Of a stretch of DNA of 23,455 nt, positions 1-8,298 are shown piece after piece. A model generated the notes under the pieces. That model was not told where the DNA came from. It ran no database searches and saw only the letters and a program-made list of their open reading frames with translations. Every line of letters starts with the position of its first letter. Position 1 is the stretch's first letter. Made by a program: the position numbers and the translations under genes. Source of the DNA: Campylobacterota bacterium (GTDB lineage: Bacteria > Campylobacterota > Campylobacteria > Campylobacterales > SZUA-545); NCBI GenBank assembly GCA_003561815.1, contig PWVP01000265.1, positions 1-23,455 of the forward strand, read 5' to 3'.

Positions 1-1611
1 GAACATCAGGTGCTCGCGCGCAAATACCGGCCCCGCCGCTTTGAGGAGGTGATCGGCCAGGAGGGGATTAGCCGCACCCTCTCGCTGGCGCTTGATAGCG
101 ATAAGCTCTCGCACGCCTATCTCTTCTCGGGGCTTCGTGGCAGCGGCAAAACCTCCACCGCCCGGATCTTTGCCAAAGCGCTGCTGTGTGAAAAGGGGGT
201 GAGTGCGCACCCCTGCGGTGCATGTGAGCACTGCATACAGGCCAACGAGAGCCGCCACATGGATATCATCGAGATGGATGCCGCTTCAAATCGCCGCATC
301 GACGATGTGCGCGATCTGATCGAGCAGACCCGCTACACACCGGGGATGGGGCGCTTTAAGATCTTCATCATCGATGAGGTGCACATGCTCACCAAAGAGG
401 CGTTTAACGCGCTTCTTAAGACGCTCGAGGAGCCGCCCGCTTTTGTGAAGTTTATTCTGGCCACCACCGATCCGCTTAAATTGCCGGCAACCATCCTCTC
501 GCGTACCCAGCACTTTCGCTTTCGCCAGATCGCCCATCAGGATGTGATCAACCATCTGATCCATATCCTCTCGCTGGAGTCGGTCTCCTACGAACCAGCC
601 GCGCTGGAGATGATCGCGCGTGCAGGCGGCGGCTCGCTGCGCGATACCTTGACGCTTCTTGATCAGGCGATTATCTACTGCAAAGGCAGCGTGAGTGTCG
701 AGGCGACCGTCTCGATGCTGGGGATTTTAGATCCGGCCAGTATTGAGGCGTACTTCGATCTCATCTTTCAGCGCGATAGCCAGGCGGCGATCGATTTTGT
801 GCGGGAACTGGAGAACAGCGATGCACAGATGGTGATCGATGAGCTGATGATCTATCTTAAAGAGCGGCTCTATCAGCCCGGCGGCCACTTTAGCCTGGCC
901 ACGCTGGAGCGGTTTTTCAGGGTCGCTTCGCAGATGAAGGGGCTGCTGTTTCAGGGGGCTGACGGGGGGTTTGTGCTGGGGCTGATGACGCTTAAGTTTA
1001 TCGAAGCACTGCGTCCGGAGGCGATCGCAGAGGCGATCACCCGGCTAGAACAGGAGATCCTAAGCGCTCCGCCACCGGCAGCACCCTCGCCGGTGCCAAG
1101 CCCCCCGGCGGCGGCTTCACCTTCCGTGCCCGCTGCTCCGGCTGCTTCGCAGCCCGCTGCTGACTCGCCCGAGAGACTCTTTGGGCAGCTGATAGTGCGC
1201 ATTAAAGATCGCAGTGCGGATCTGGGGAACATCTTTGAGCGCGCGATCCGCTTTGAGAGCTTTAGCGAAGGGCAGCTGCGCTGGATGAGCTGTGCGGAGG
1301 GGGACGATCGCCAGCGGCTAAAGCAGGATTACGGGGTGATTCGGCTACTGGTGCAGGAGGTGTTTGGCGTACAGACCAAAATCGTCAATCTCCCCTGCCC
1401 GGAGAGTGAAAAAAAAACGGCGGATGAGACCGTAGCGGATGCAACGAATGAGCTCGACTCGCCCCAGGAGCCCTCTAGCTGCATGCAGGCGAGCGCGGGC
1501 CTAAGCGCTACGCCACCACACGATCCTCAAGCGATCCTGGAGCAGCCGATGGTCAAAAGGGCCCTGGAGCTCTTTGAGCCCAAAAAGGTCAAAATAGTCT
1601 CGCGGGTGTAG
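1..1611 (+). CDS. dnaX: DNA polymerase III subunit gamma/tau (5' end outside window)
   Basis: This is the clamp-loader ATPase of the replisome, which loads the beta sliding clamp and tethers polymerase cores. The reading frame is open from the first base, reading E-H-Q before VLARKYRPRRF, which matches the usual SYQVLARKYRP start; the GTG at 10 is therefore an internal Val and only a few codons are missing. Counting from position 10: Walker A GLRGSGKTS at 41-49, zinc cysteines C60, C69, C72 and C75, Walker B IIDEVHML at 120-127, sensor 1 ATTD near 150, and LSRTQHFRF, where many homologues have an SRC motif. AAA+ and collar domains run to about residue 345. A Pro/Ala-rich linker follows (about 350-385), then a weakly conserved C-terminal region ending in a short helix-like segment, ALELFEP. 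A run of nine A at 1409-1417 could allow frameshifting. The gene converges on glmS with an 11-base gap. Confidence 0.97.
   Translation, partial: EHQVLARKYRPRRFEEVIGQEGISRTLSLALDSDKLSHAYLFSGLRGSGKTSTARIFAKALLCEKGVSAHPCGACEHCIQANESRHMDIIEMDAASNRRIDDVRDLIEQTRYTPGMGRFKIFIIDEVHMLTKEAFNALLKTLEEPPAFVKFILATTDPLKLPATILSRTQHFRFRQIAHQDVINHLIHILSLESVSYEPAALEMIARAGGGSLRDTLTLLDQAIIYCKGSVSVEATVSMLGILDPASIEAYFDLIFQRDSQAAIDFVRELENSDAQMVIDELMIYLKERLYQPGGHFSLATLERFFRVASQMKGLLFQGADGGFVLGLMTLKFIEALRPEAIAEAITRLEQEILSAPPPAAPSPVPSPPAAASPSVPAAPAASQPAADSPERLFGQLIVRIKDRSADLGNIFERAIRFESFSEGQLRWMSCAEGDDRQRLKQDYGVIRLLVQEVFGVQTKIVNLPCPESEKKTADETVADATNELDSPQEPSSCMQASAGLSATPPHDPQAILEQPMVKRALELFEPKKVKIVSRV
1409..1417 (+). promoter_or_regulatory. 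A9 homopolymer, possible frameshift or transcript-slippage site in dnaX
   Basis: Nine consecutive A residues read GAA-AAA-AAA-ACG in frame (E-K-K-T). A purine-rich GGAGAG lies just upstream at 1401-1406. A -1 shift, or one extra A, gives N-G-G and then TGA at 1425-1427. A +1 shift, or loss of one A, gives R-R-M-R-P and then TAG at 1433-1435. Either would end the protein after about 472 residues and remove the last 65 or so. From family knowledge, dnaX makes a short gamma form by ribosomal frameshifting in E. coli and by transcriptional slippage on an A run in Thermus. Function at this site is inferred. Confidence 0.45.
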
Positions 1612-1622
1612 CCCCTTTTTCT

Positions 1623-3431
1623 CTACTCGACGGTGACGCTTTTGGCGAGGTTTCGGGGCATGTCCACATCGTTGCCCAGTCGGATGGAGATCTCTAGCGC
1701 CAGAAGCTGCATCACCACCATCATCTCATAAAACTCCAGCATCGGATGATCGGTCGGCTGGGTGGGGAGGTAGTCATCGGCCAGATCGAAGCACTCCGGC
1801 CCGATCGCCAGAGTGGTCGAATCCCGGGCGATCAGCTCCTCGACATTGGAGCGCATCTTCTCTTTAAGGAGTGTGCCCGGTAGCAGCGCGATGGTAAAGA
1901 GCTCGCTATCGGCCAGGGCGATGGGGCCGTGCTTCATCTCCCCGGCGGGGTACCCTTCTGCGTGCAGATAGCTGATCTCTTTGAGTTTTAACGCCCCCTC
2001 TAGCGCCAGCGGATAGAAGAGATCGCGACCGATAAAGAAGAAGCCGTGTCCGTGCAGATACCGTTTGGAGAGGCGGTGGATGCGATCGTGCAGCTTCTCG
2101 GGCACCTGGAGCACCTGGGGCGCATGGCGCATGGCGGCAATCTCCTGTGCCAGGAGTGCTGGATCGAGGGTTTTGTGGCGCTGGGCGATAAGCAGGCTTA
2201 GCAGCCAGAGCACCATCATCTGGGTGGCAAACGCTTTGGTGGAGGCGACCCCTTTTTCGATCCCCGCGCGGGTGAGCAGGGTGGCATCTGCTTCGCGGAC
2301 GATGGAGCTGTTATCCACATTGCAGATGGCCAGGGTTTTAAGCCCGGCCCGTTTGGCCATCTTTAGCGCCTCGAGCGTATCGGCGGTCTCACCTGACTGG
2401 CTGATAACCACGAAGAGCTCGCTGCTTTTGAGCACCGGATCGCGGTAGCGAAACTCGCTGGCGATCTCCACGCGCGCCTCCATGCGGCTTAGGCGCTCAA
2501 AGAGGTAGGTCGAAGCGAGCGCAGCGTGGTAGCTGGTGCCGCACGCACAGAGCCGCAGCGCCTCGACCCCATCTAGGAGGGTGCGATCGATCTCCTCTAG
2601 ATGGACGCGATCTTCTTGCAAACGCCCCATCAGGGTGTCGCCTAGCACCTGCGCCTGCTCGTAGATCTCCTTTTCCATAAAGAAGCGAAACCCCTCCTTC
2701 TGAGCTGAGTGGAGGGTGGGTGGAATCGCTTTAGCCACCGGGCTAACAGGGCTCTCCCCTTCAAAGAGGTTAAGGCTCTCAGGGCTCACCCAGCCCCAGC
2801 AGCCATCCTCCAGATAGATCGCCTCGTGACAGAGTCCTACTAAAGCGGCGTCGCTGGAGGCGAAGAAGCGTCCGCTCTCGCCCAGTCCGATCTGCAGCGG
2901 CGAGCCCTTTTTGGCAAAAAAGATGCGATCCTCACACCGCTCATCGATCAGCAAAATAGCGTAGGCCCCCTCCAGCTGCTTGACGGTCTCCTCAAAGGCC
3001 TTAGCGGAGTCTTTATGGCGCTCGGCCAGCTGCTCATAGAGGTGGACAATCACCTCGGTATCGGTCTGGCTTAGAAAGCGCGCCCCCTCTGATTGCAGCT
3101 TTTTTTTCAGCTCGGTGTAGTTTTCGATGATGCCGTTGTGTACCACATGGCTAAAGCGCCCCTGGTGCGGGTGGGCGTTTAGCTCGGTCGGCTTACCGTG
3201 GGTGGCCCAGCGGGTGTGGGCGATCCCGACCCCAAACCCGCTGCTCTGGACCGCTTCGGTTTTATGGATGAGGTTATCGAGTTTGCCCACAGCTTTGTAC
3301 GCTTCGATTCGTCCGTTTTGCATCAGGGCGAATCCGGCGCTGTCGTAGCCACGGTACTCCAGCTCCTTTAAGCCATCTAGCAGAATCCTCTTGATTTTGC
3401 TTTCGCCCATATAGCCGACGATACCGCACAT
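1623..3431 (-). CDS. glmS: Glutamine--fructose-6-phosphate aminotransferase (isomerizing)
   Basis: GlmS makes glucosamine-6-phosphate from fructose-6-phosphate and glutamine, the first committed step to UDP-GlcNAc for peptidoglycan and LPS. The protein has 602 residues, close to the usual 600-610. It starts MCGIVGY, so Cys2 becomes the N-terminal nucleophile of the class II glutaminase domain (about 1-220), with the family motif HTRWATHG near residue 72. Two SIS sugar-isomerase domains follow, including SQSGETADTLEALK, CACGTSYHAAL and GYPAGEMKHGPIAL. The C-terminus DMPRNLAKSVTVE is canonical. The ATG at 3431 is preceded by AAAGGTGAG, and this ribosome site overlaps the stop codon of glnD four bases upstream, so the two genes are probably co-transcribed and translationally coupled. 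An A8 run (opposite T8 at 3100-3107) encodes K-K-K inside the gene. Confidence 0.98.
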   Translation of the reverse strand: MCGIVGYMGESKIKRILLDGLKELEYRGYDSAGFALMQNGRIEAYKAVGKLDNLIHKTEAVQSSGFGVGIAHTRWATHGKPTELNAHPHQGRFSHVVHNGIIENYTELKKKLQSEGARFLSQTDTEVIVHLYEQLAERHKDSAKAFEETVKQLEGAYAILLIDERCEDRIFFAKKGSPLQIGLGESGRFFASSDAALVGLCHEAIYLEDGCWGWVSPESLNLFEGESPVSPVAKAIPPTLHSAQKEGFRFFMEKEIYEQAQVLGDTLMGRLQEDRVHLEEIDRTLLDGVEALRLCACGTSYHAALASTYLFERLSRMEARVEIASEFRYRDPVLKSSELFVVISQSGETADTLEALKMAKRAGLKTLAICNVDNSSIVREADATLLTRAGIEKGVASTKAFATQMMVLWLLSLLIAQRHKTLDPALLAQEIAAMRHAPQVLQVPEKLHDRIHRLSKRYLHGHGFFFIGRDLFYPLALEGALKLKEISYLHAEGYPAGEMKHGPIALADSELFTIALLPGTLLKEKMRSNVEELIARDSTTLAIGPECFDLADDYLPTQPTDHPMLEFYEMMVVMQLLALEISIRLGNDVDMPRNLAKSVTVE

Positions 3432-3435
3432 ACTC

Positions 3436-5922
3436 TCACCTTTTTGTCAACGCTTCTAAAATCTTGTCGCGATTATGACAAAAGGGGCCATTCTTCTCGA
3501 TTAAGAAGAGATCGTGGGTGCGCCCTTTGACGGTGCTGATCTTGGCCGCGGCGATGTCGATGGCGAAGCTATCGAGCGTATCGATGATAAAGGCCATGAG
3601 CCCCTGCTGATCGGCGGTTGAGAGGCTCAGGCGTGCGTAGGTGGGGGAGTGATCGCAGTCGGTCTCAATCTCATCGGGGGTGATAAAAGGGCGGGGATAG
3701 GGGAGCTTCAGGCCCATATCGAAGCTCTGCTCAGCCAGTCTGCGAAGATCCTCGATCGGCTCTTCAAGCGGCTTTTTAAAGACCATCCGAAAGAGCTTGG
3801 CGCCATCGAAGAGTTTGAAGATATCCATGCCACTGAGATCCAGCCATGCGAGCTTGCCCAGCAGCCAGCCGAGGTTCAGGGGCGCCTTGGCGATAATCTC
3901 CAGGGTCAGATGCGGCTGCGTGAGCGCCTGAAACCCGAAGGGCTCCGCACCGGCGGTGCGCCGGGCGAGATCGATCATCTCATCGGGGGTGTGTTTGAGA
4001 AAAAAGAGGTTGGAGTCCACCGAGAGGAGCTTGCGCTGCAGCGATCGATCGAGCGTCTCAAACGCTTCGTGGCTGCTCAGTGCCCGCTCTTTGCGGCGGC
4101 GCAGATTGGCCTCACTGACCTGCTCGGGCTTTTGGATCACCGCGTGGGTGCGCTGGTAGAGCTCGCCTAGCAGGTTGGCCATAAAGGGGGAGTAGACCCC
4201 GCGATCAACGGCGCTAAGATCGGCGACGGTCAGCAGGTAGAGCAGATCGAGCAGTCGGGGGCTTTTCAGCTGTCCGGCAAAGGCGAGCACCACCCGATCG
4301 CTATGGATATCCTGTGTGCGGGCCACATGGCTCATCAGGGTGTGGATGCGAATCAGGTGCGCGCCGGTCTCGATCGCTTCGCTCTGCAATCCGATCGACC
4401 CGGCGAAGCGGCGAAAACGCCTTGCACCCACCTCGCTGTGATCGAGTCGCCCCCCTTTGCCGCAGTCGTGCAGAAGCGCCACGATACGCAGCAGCAGCCG
4501 ATCGCCGCTTTCAAGCCGCTCGAAACGATCGCGCAAGGGGGCATCGGGGAGGTTCTCCAGGAAAAAGAGGGTGTTGATGGCGTGCTCATCCACCGGATGC
4601 TGGTGGTAGCCGTCAAACTGTGCGAGATGGAGTATCGGCTTCATCGGTGCAATCAGACTCTCGAGCCGCCCGGCGCGGTAGATGAGGCGAATCAGCGCAT
4701 AAGATTGGGGCTGCTCAAAGAGCGATCGCACCATCCGTTTAAACCCCTGCCCGGAGCGTACCGGCACCGCCGCCCGGCGCAGCGCCATCACCAAAGAGAT
4801 GTCATAGGTGCGTTCAGTTCGCGCAATCACCTGCTCAAGCGCACTTTTTAGCGGGGGCGGCGCACACTCGTAGGGGACGCAGAGCAGCCCTTTATGGGTG
4901 CGAAGCTGCCAGCGGTGATCGCTTTGGGGGTTGAGGATTTTGGCCATATAAAAGGCGCTAAAGCGCTCGATCTCCGCCATGGAGTAGAGGGTGCGCTTAA
5001 GAAGATACCGCTCCGCTTTTCGGGTTTTGGTGTCCTTAAAGCCCAGCAGCAGCGCCGCCTCGCGCTGGTGATCGAAAAGTAGCCGATCGAGCGGCTTGCC
5101 CGCAATCAGGTGCAGCCCGCTTCGCAGCCGGTAGATAAAGTCCAGCGCCTGGCGGTATTCGCGGTACGCCTCTTCGCTGATCAGCCCACCGGCGAGGTCT
5201 TTGTTGGAGTCCACCCCAAAGAGGGTGCGCGCGATCCAAAAGAGGGTGTTTGAATCACGCAAGCCCCCGACCCCCTCTTTAAGATCCGGCTCCATGCTGA
5301 TGGGTTTCTCGCGGTGGCGCTTGTCGTACTCGGCCAGCTTCGCCTCGATAAAGCGATCGCGATCGTCGCTGCGAATCCGGTTGAGGGCGTTTTCGATCTC
5401 CACCCACAAAAAGCGCGATCCGAAGAAGAAGCGCCCCTCTAAAATGGCGGTTTTAATGGTGATATCGCTCATCGCAGCGGCCTCTAGCTCGCCCACCTCG
5501 TGGACCCGGTGACCGAGGTGAAACCCCGCATCCCACGCCAGATAGAGCACCCGCTCAATGAGTGGGCGCAGATGGTAGCCTTTGACCTCTTTGTAGACGA
5601 TCATGAGATCCACATCGGAGTAGGGGGCGGCCTGTTCGCGCCCGAAGCTGCCCAGCGCCACAAAGGCGATCGGAAGCGTGCTGACAGAGGGCATGTAGTT
5701 GCCGAAGCTATCGCGCAATACATAGCGAAAAAAGCCGATAATCAGCGTCTCAAGCGCGCGGGTGTGGTGGATCAAAAACCCCTTGGGGCTGGTGCGCATA
5801 AAGACCGATTTGAGCTCCTGGTAGTGGTGCTTTTTCTCCTCTTTAAAGAGTTTGGCCACCGCAAAATCTTCCGCTTTAGCATCGATCAGTGCCTCTAATC
5901 TGGCCGCAAAACCCTCTCGCAT
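3436..5922 (-). CDS. glnD: GlnD-type [protein-PII] uridylyltransferase / HD-domain nucleotidyltransferase
   Basis: GlnD enzymes add UMP to, and remove it from, PII signalling proteins in response to glutamine. The 828 residues show the family order. An N-terminal nucleotidyltransferase has GSFGREQAAPYSDVDLM at about 91-107, with D103 and D105 as metal ligands. A PII-uridylyltransferase helical region follows (MEPDLKEGVGGLRD). The HD phosphohydrolase domain has ALLHDCGKG with H485 and D486. Two C-terminal ACT domains come last: a degenerate one around 650-720 and a clearer one at about 755-828 (ARLSLSTADQQGLMAFIIDTL). Length is slightly below the roughly 860-890 residues of enterobacterial GlnD. 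The ATG at 5922 has GGGGTAA upstream and a TATAAT-like -10 in the divergent promoter. No PII gene is in the window, so the substrate is inferred. The gene is followed by glmS; the same order occurs in C. jejuni, from memory. Confidence 0.88.
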   Translation of the reverse strand: MREGFAARLEALIDAKAEDFAVAKLFKEEKKHHYQELKSVFMRTSPKGFLIHHTRALETLIIGFFRYVLRDSFGNYMPSVSTLPIAFVALGSFGREQAAPYSDVDLMIVYKEVKGYHLRPLIERVLYLAWDAGFHLGHRVHEVGELEAAAMSDITIKTAILEGRFFFGSRFLWVEIENALNRIRSDDRDRFIEAKLAEYDKRHREKPISMEPDLKEGVGGLRDSNTLFWIARTLFGVDSNKDLAGGLISEEAYREYRQALDFIYRLRSGLHLIAGKPLDRLLFDHQREAALLLGFKDTKTRKAERYLLKRTLYSMAEIERFSAFYMAKILNPQSDHRWQLRTHKGLLCVPYECAPPPLKSALEQVIARTERTYDISLVMALRRAAVPVRSGQGFKRMVRSLFEQPQSYALIRLIYRAGRLESLIAPMKPILHLAQFDGYHQHPVDEHAINTLFFLENLPDAPLRDRFERLESGDRLLLRIVALLHDCGKGGRLDHSEVGARRFRRFAGSIGLQSEAIETGAHLIRIHTLMSHVARTQDIHSDRVVLAFAGQLKSPRLLDLLYLLTVADLSAVDRGVYSPFMANLLGELYQRTHAVIQKPEQVSEANLRRRKERALSSHEAFETLDRSLQRKLLSVDSNLFFLKHTPDEMIDLARRTAGAEPFGFQALTQPHLTLEIIAKAPLNLGWLLGKLAWLDLSGMDIFKLFDGAKLFRMVFKKPLEEPIEDLRRLAEQSFDMGLKLPYPRPFITPDEIETDCDHSPTYARLSLSTADQQGLMAFIIDTLDSFAIDIAAAKISTVKGRTHDLFLIEKNGPFCHNRDKILEALTKR

Positions 5923-5946
5923 CGTTTACCCCAAAGTCTTCAGTGT

Positions 5947-5964
5947 TATAATCGCCCGATTATA
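5947..5964. promoter_or_regulatory. Palindromic divergent promoter between glnD and the mqnE operon
   Basis: The 18 bases TATAATCGCCCGATTATA form a perfect inverted repeat with 8-base arms around CC. The left arm gives a consensus -10 (TATAAT, 5947-5952) reading rightward. The right arm gives the same hexamer reading leftward (5964-5959). Expected start sites are near 5959 for the methyltransferase and near 5952 for glnD, giving leaders of roughly 25-30 bases, which fits both genes. No clear -35 is seen, as is usual for Campylobacterota sigma-70 promoters. The symmetry could also serve as an operator. Confidence 0.6.
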
Positions 5965-5982
5965 CCAAGCTCCTTGTGGCTT

Positions 5983-6825
5983 ATGCGGCCGGGGTTGTTT
6001 AAAGTTTGTCCAGTGATTGAACCGAACAATATCCAGAACATCGATTTTGCCGCACTCTACCGCGAGCAGAAGAGCCGAACCGACTTTAAACCCAAAGCGG
6101 TGGCCGACTGGGATAAGCGCGCGCCGCAGATGCGCACCCGCCTGATGCAGAGCATCTATAACGACGCCTTTTTAGAGCGCGTGGATTTAAGCGGCTGCGA
6201 GAGTCTGCTCGATGTCGGATGCGGGCCGGGCAACCTCGCTCTGCCGTTAGCCGGTCGGCTCAAGGCGGTTCATGCGCTCGATTTCTCTTCGCAGATGCTT
6301 CAGGCGTTGCGTGAAAACGCCCAAGAGTGCGGGGCAGATAATGTCACCACCCATCAGCTGAGCTGGGAGGATGCGTGGGCCGATGTGCCCCGTTGTGATG
6401 TGGTGGTAGCTTCGCGATCGATGGAGGTGGCCGATATGCAAACAGCCCTGCTCAAACTCCACCACCACGCCAAAAAACGGGTCTATCTCACCTATAAACT
6501 CGGCGGTAGTTTTGTGGAGCCGGAGATTTTAGAGGCTCTAGGGCGCACCATCACGCCCAAGCCGGACTATATCTACATCGTCAATATTCTCTACAATCTC
6601 GGCATCTACGCTCGGATCGACTTTCTGCCTAGCGAAGGCAAGGGGCTAAACTGGGCGAGTGAAGAGGAGTTTATCCAGAGTGTGCGTTGGAGTCTGGGTG
6701 AACTTAGTAGCGAAGAGATTGAGCGTCTAAGGGCGCACTATCAGCAGCGCGCCAGGATGCAGGCGCTGGGCGATCGGCCGGTGAACTGGGTGCTGATGAG
6801 TTGGGAGAAACATGACACAGAGTGA
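5983..6825 (+). CDS. Class I SAM-dependent methyltransferase
   Basis: A Rossmann-fold methyltransferase of about 280 residues. Motif I is clear (LLDVGCGPGNLALPLA), followed by an acidic motif II (VHALDFSSQML) and a later strand CDVVVASRSME. The substrate cannot be read from the sequence. The gene heads an operon: its end overlaps the mqnE start by 14 bases. A role linked to quinone or radical-SAM metabolism is possible from this context but not shown; a general small-molecule methyltransferase is equally possible. The start is uncertain. I chose ATG 5983, which lies about 24 bases after the expected start site, but GTG 6013 and TTG 5974 are in frame and none has a good ribosome site. Similarity to the family begins near IDFAALYREQK, which slightly favours a short N-terminus. 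Confidence 0.8.
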   Translation: MRPGLFKVCPVIEPNNIQNIDFAALYREQKSRTDFKPKAVADWDKRAPQMRTRLMQSIYNDAFLERVDLSGCESLLDVGCGPGNLALPLAGRLKAVHALDFSSQMLQALRENAQECGADNVTTHQLSWEDAWADVPRCDVVVASRSMEVADMQTALLKLHHHAKKRVYLTYKLGGSFVEPEILEALGRTITPKPDYIYIVNILYNLGIYARIDFLPSEGKGLNWASEEEFIQSVRWSLGELSSEEIERLRAHYQQRARMQALGDRPVNWVLMSWEKHDTE

Positions 6826-7840
6826 TGCGTTAGCGCTTTTTGAGTCGGATCTTTTTTCGCTGGGTCAGACAGCCGATCGTATCCGCCGATCACAGCACGA
6901 ACACAAGGTCTTTTTTAACCTCAATCGCCACCTCAATCCCACCAATGTCTGCGCCGATTACTGCCGTTTTTGTGGGTTTTCGGTTCACCGCAAAAACCCC
7001 AATCCTTACACGCTCAGCATCGAAGAGGCGGTCGCTCAAGCCAGGCAGGCCCATGATGCGGGGGCGAAGGAGCTGCATGTGGTCAGTGCGCATAATCAAG
7101 AGGTCGGATTGGCGTGGTACTTTGATCTCTTTAAGGCGATCAAAGCGGCCTGCCCGGATATACATCTTAAAGCGATGACCGCTGCGGAGGTGGAGTTTCT
7201 GGCCCGCACCTATGATCTGAGTTTCGATCAGGTGCTTGATCGGATGATCGAAAGCGGTGTGGACTCGATGCCTGGCGGCGGGGCGGAGATCTTTGATGAG
7301 TCGATTCGCCACTATCTGTGCAAAGGCAAGGTGAGCTCTGCTGATTGGCTCACTATCCACGAAAAGTGGCACGCCAGGGGGCGCAAATCCAATGCGACGA
7401 TGCTCTTTGGCCATGTGGAGGATCCCATCCACCGCGTCGATCACCTCTTTCGCCTAGCGGAGCTGCAGGCCAAAACCGGCGGTTTTAACGCCTTTATCCC
7501 CCTTCTGTATCTGACCAAAAACAACTTCCTCACCGGTATCAAACCCGCTGGAGCCGAGGAGATCCTAAAAACTATCGCGCTTAGCCGGATCGTGCTCGAA
7601 GGTATCCCCCATATCAAAGCCTACTGGGCGATGCTGGGGATCAATCTGGCACTGGTGGCCCAGCACTTTGGCGCCGATGATATTGACGGCACCATCCAAA
7701 GAGAGTCGATCGCTAGTGCCGCCGGGGCCAAAAGTGCCGCCGGACTCGATCAGAAGAGTCTGATCGATCTGATTCTAAACGCCGGGTTTGTGCCCGTCGA
7801 GCGCGATAGCCTCTATAATGAACTGAAGGTGTATGGATGA
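6812..7840 (+). CDS. mqnE: Aminofutalosine synthase (radical SAM)
   Basis: MqnE is the radical-SAM enzyme that joins 3-[(1-carboxyvinyl)oxy]benzoate to SAM-derived adenosine to give aminofutalosine, early in the futalosine route to menaquinone. The 342 residues carry the [4Fe-4S] motif C47-x3-C51-x2-C54 in NVCADYCRFCGFS. MqnE-specific blocks include DSMPGGGAEIFDESIR, GKVSSADWLTIHEKWH, SNATMLFGH and KTGGFNAFIPL. MqnC, the nearest paralogue, has different versions of these blocks. The ATG at 6812 lies inside the end of the methyltransferase gene and is preceded by GGGAG, so it is translationally coupled. Its own stop overlaps the next start (ATGA). Campylobacterota use menaquinone for respiration and generally make it this way. 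Confidence 0.95.
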   Translation: MTQSDALALFESDLFSLGQTADRIRRSQHEHKVFFNLNRHLNPTNVCADYCRFCGFSVHRKNPNPYTLSIEEAVAQARQAHDAGAKELHVVSAHNQEVGLAWYFDLFKAIKAACPDIHLKAMTAAEVEFLARTYDLSFDQVLDRMIESGVDSMPGGGAEIFDESIRHYLCKGKVSSADWLTIHEKWHARGRKSNATMLFGHVEDPIHRVDHLFRLAELQAKTGGFNAFIPLLYLTKNNFLTGIKPAGAEEILKTIALSRIVLEGIPHIKAYWAMLGINLALVAQHFGADDIDGTIQRESIASAAGAKSAAGLDQKSLIDLILNAGFVPVERDSLYNELKVYG

Positions 7841-8298
7841 CGCGGCACTACTACGGTTTTGAGGCCTTTTTAGCCGATACGCGGCAGCTGGCCGAGCAGG
7901 CGGCCTCTTTTCATCCTGAGGCGATCGTGGCGATCAGTCGCGGCGGGGTGAGTCTGGGCCATCTTTTAAGTGAATACTTCGATCTGCGCACCCTCTATAC
8001 GCTCAATGCGATCCACTACGACGACACCCGCAAACTCGATACGGTTGAGATCTTTAACATCCCCGATCTGCACACCGCCCAGAGGGTGCTGGTGGTCGAT
8101 GAGATTGTCGATAGCGGGGAGAGCATGGTGGCGATTATGGCAGCGCTGAAGGCGCGTTATCCAGCGGTCGATTTCAAAACCGCTGCCTTGTTTCAGAAGG
8201 CCGATGCCTGCTTCGAAGCGGATTTTTGGGTGAAACGGCCTGCGGGGTGGATCGACTTTTTCTGGGAGGTGGACCTTAAGCCGGAGAGTAACAAATAA
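7837..8298 (+). CDS. Purine-type phosphoribosyltransferase
   Basis: A type I phosphoribosyltransferase of 153 residues, which would convert a nucleobase and PRPP into a nucleotide and pyrophosphate. The PRPP loop VLVVDEIVDSGESM lies at 84-97, the upstream RGG turn at 35-37, and the C-terminal WIDFFWE resembles xanthine/hypoxanthine enzymes (Gpt-like). Exact base preference is not readable. It starts at an ATG that overlaps the mqnE stop (ATGA), so the two are tightly coupled. In C. jejuni, as I recall, a similar phosphoribosyltransferase sits near the mqnE homologue with a purine permease between them. Salvage of purine released during the futalosine pathway is a plausible role, but inferred. 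The stop codon lies in an AT-rich inverted repeat that precedes the peroxiredoxin gene. Confidence 0.88.
   Translation: MTRHYYGFEAFLADTRQLAEQAASFHPEAIVAISRGGVSLGHLLSEYFDLRTLYTLNAIHYDDTRKLDTVEIFNIPDLHTAQRVLVVDEIVDSGESMVAIMAALKARYPAVDFKTAALFQKADACFEADFWVKRPAGWIDFFWEVDLKPESNK

Noticed and set aside
2100..2137. Short direct repeats (CACCTGG, GCGCATGG) in glmS
   Set aside because: They are two-copy repeats a few bases long inside a normal coding sequence, expected by chance and codon bias.
3100..3107. A8 run in glmS (T8 on the plus strand) as a frameshift site
   Set aside because: It encodes three lysines in a plausible place, lies in the middle of the gene, and a shifted product would have no known role. 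I kept it only as a caution for the dnaX A9 run.
3649..4851. Open frames of 173 and 182 codons opposite glnD
   Set aside because: They lie wholly within a clear GlnD-type gene, have no ribosome site or family motifs, and follow the usual pattern of antisense openness in GC-rich DNA.
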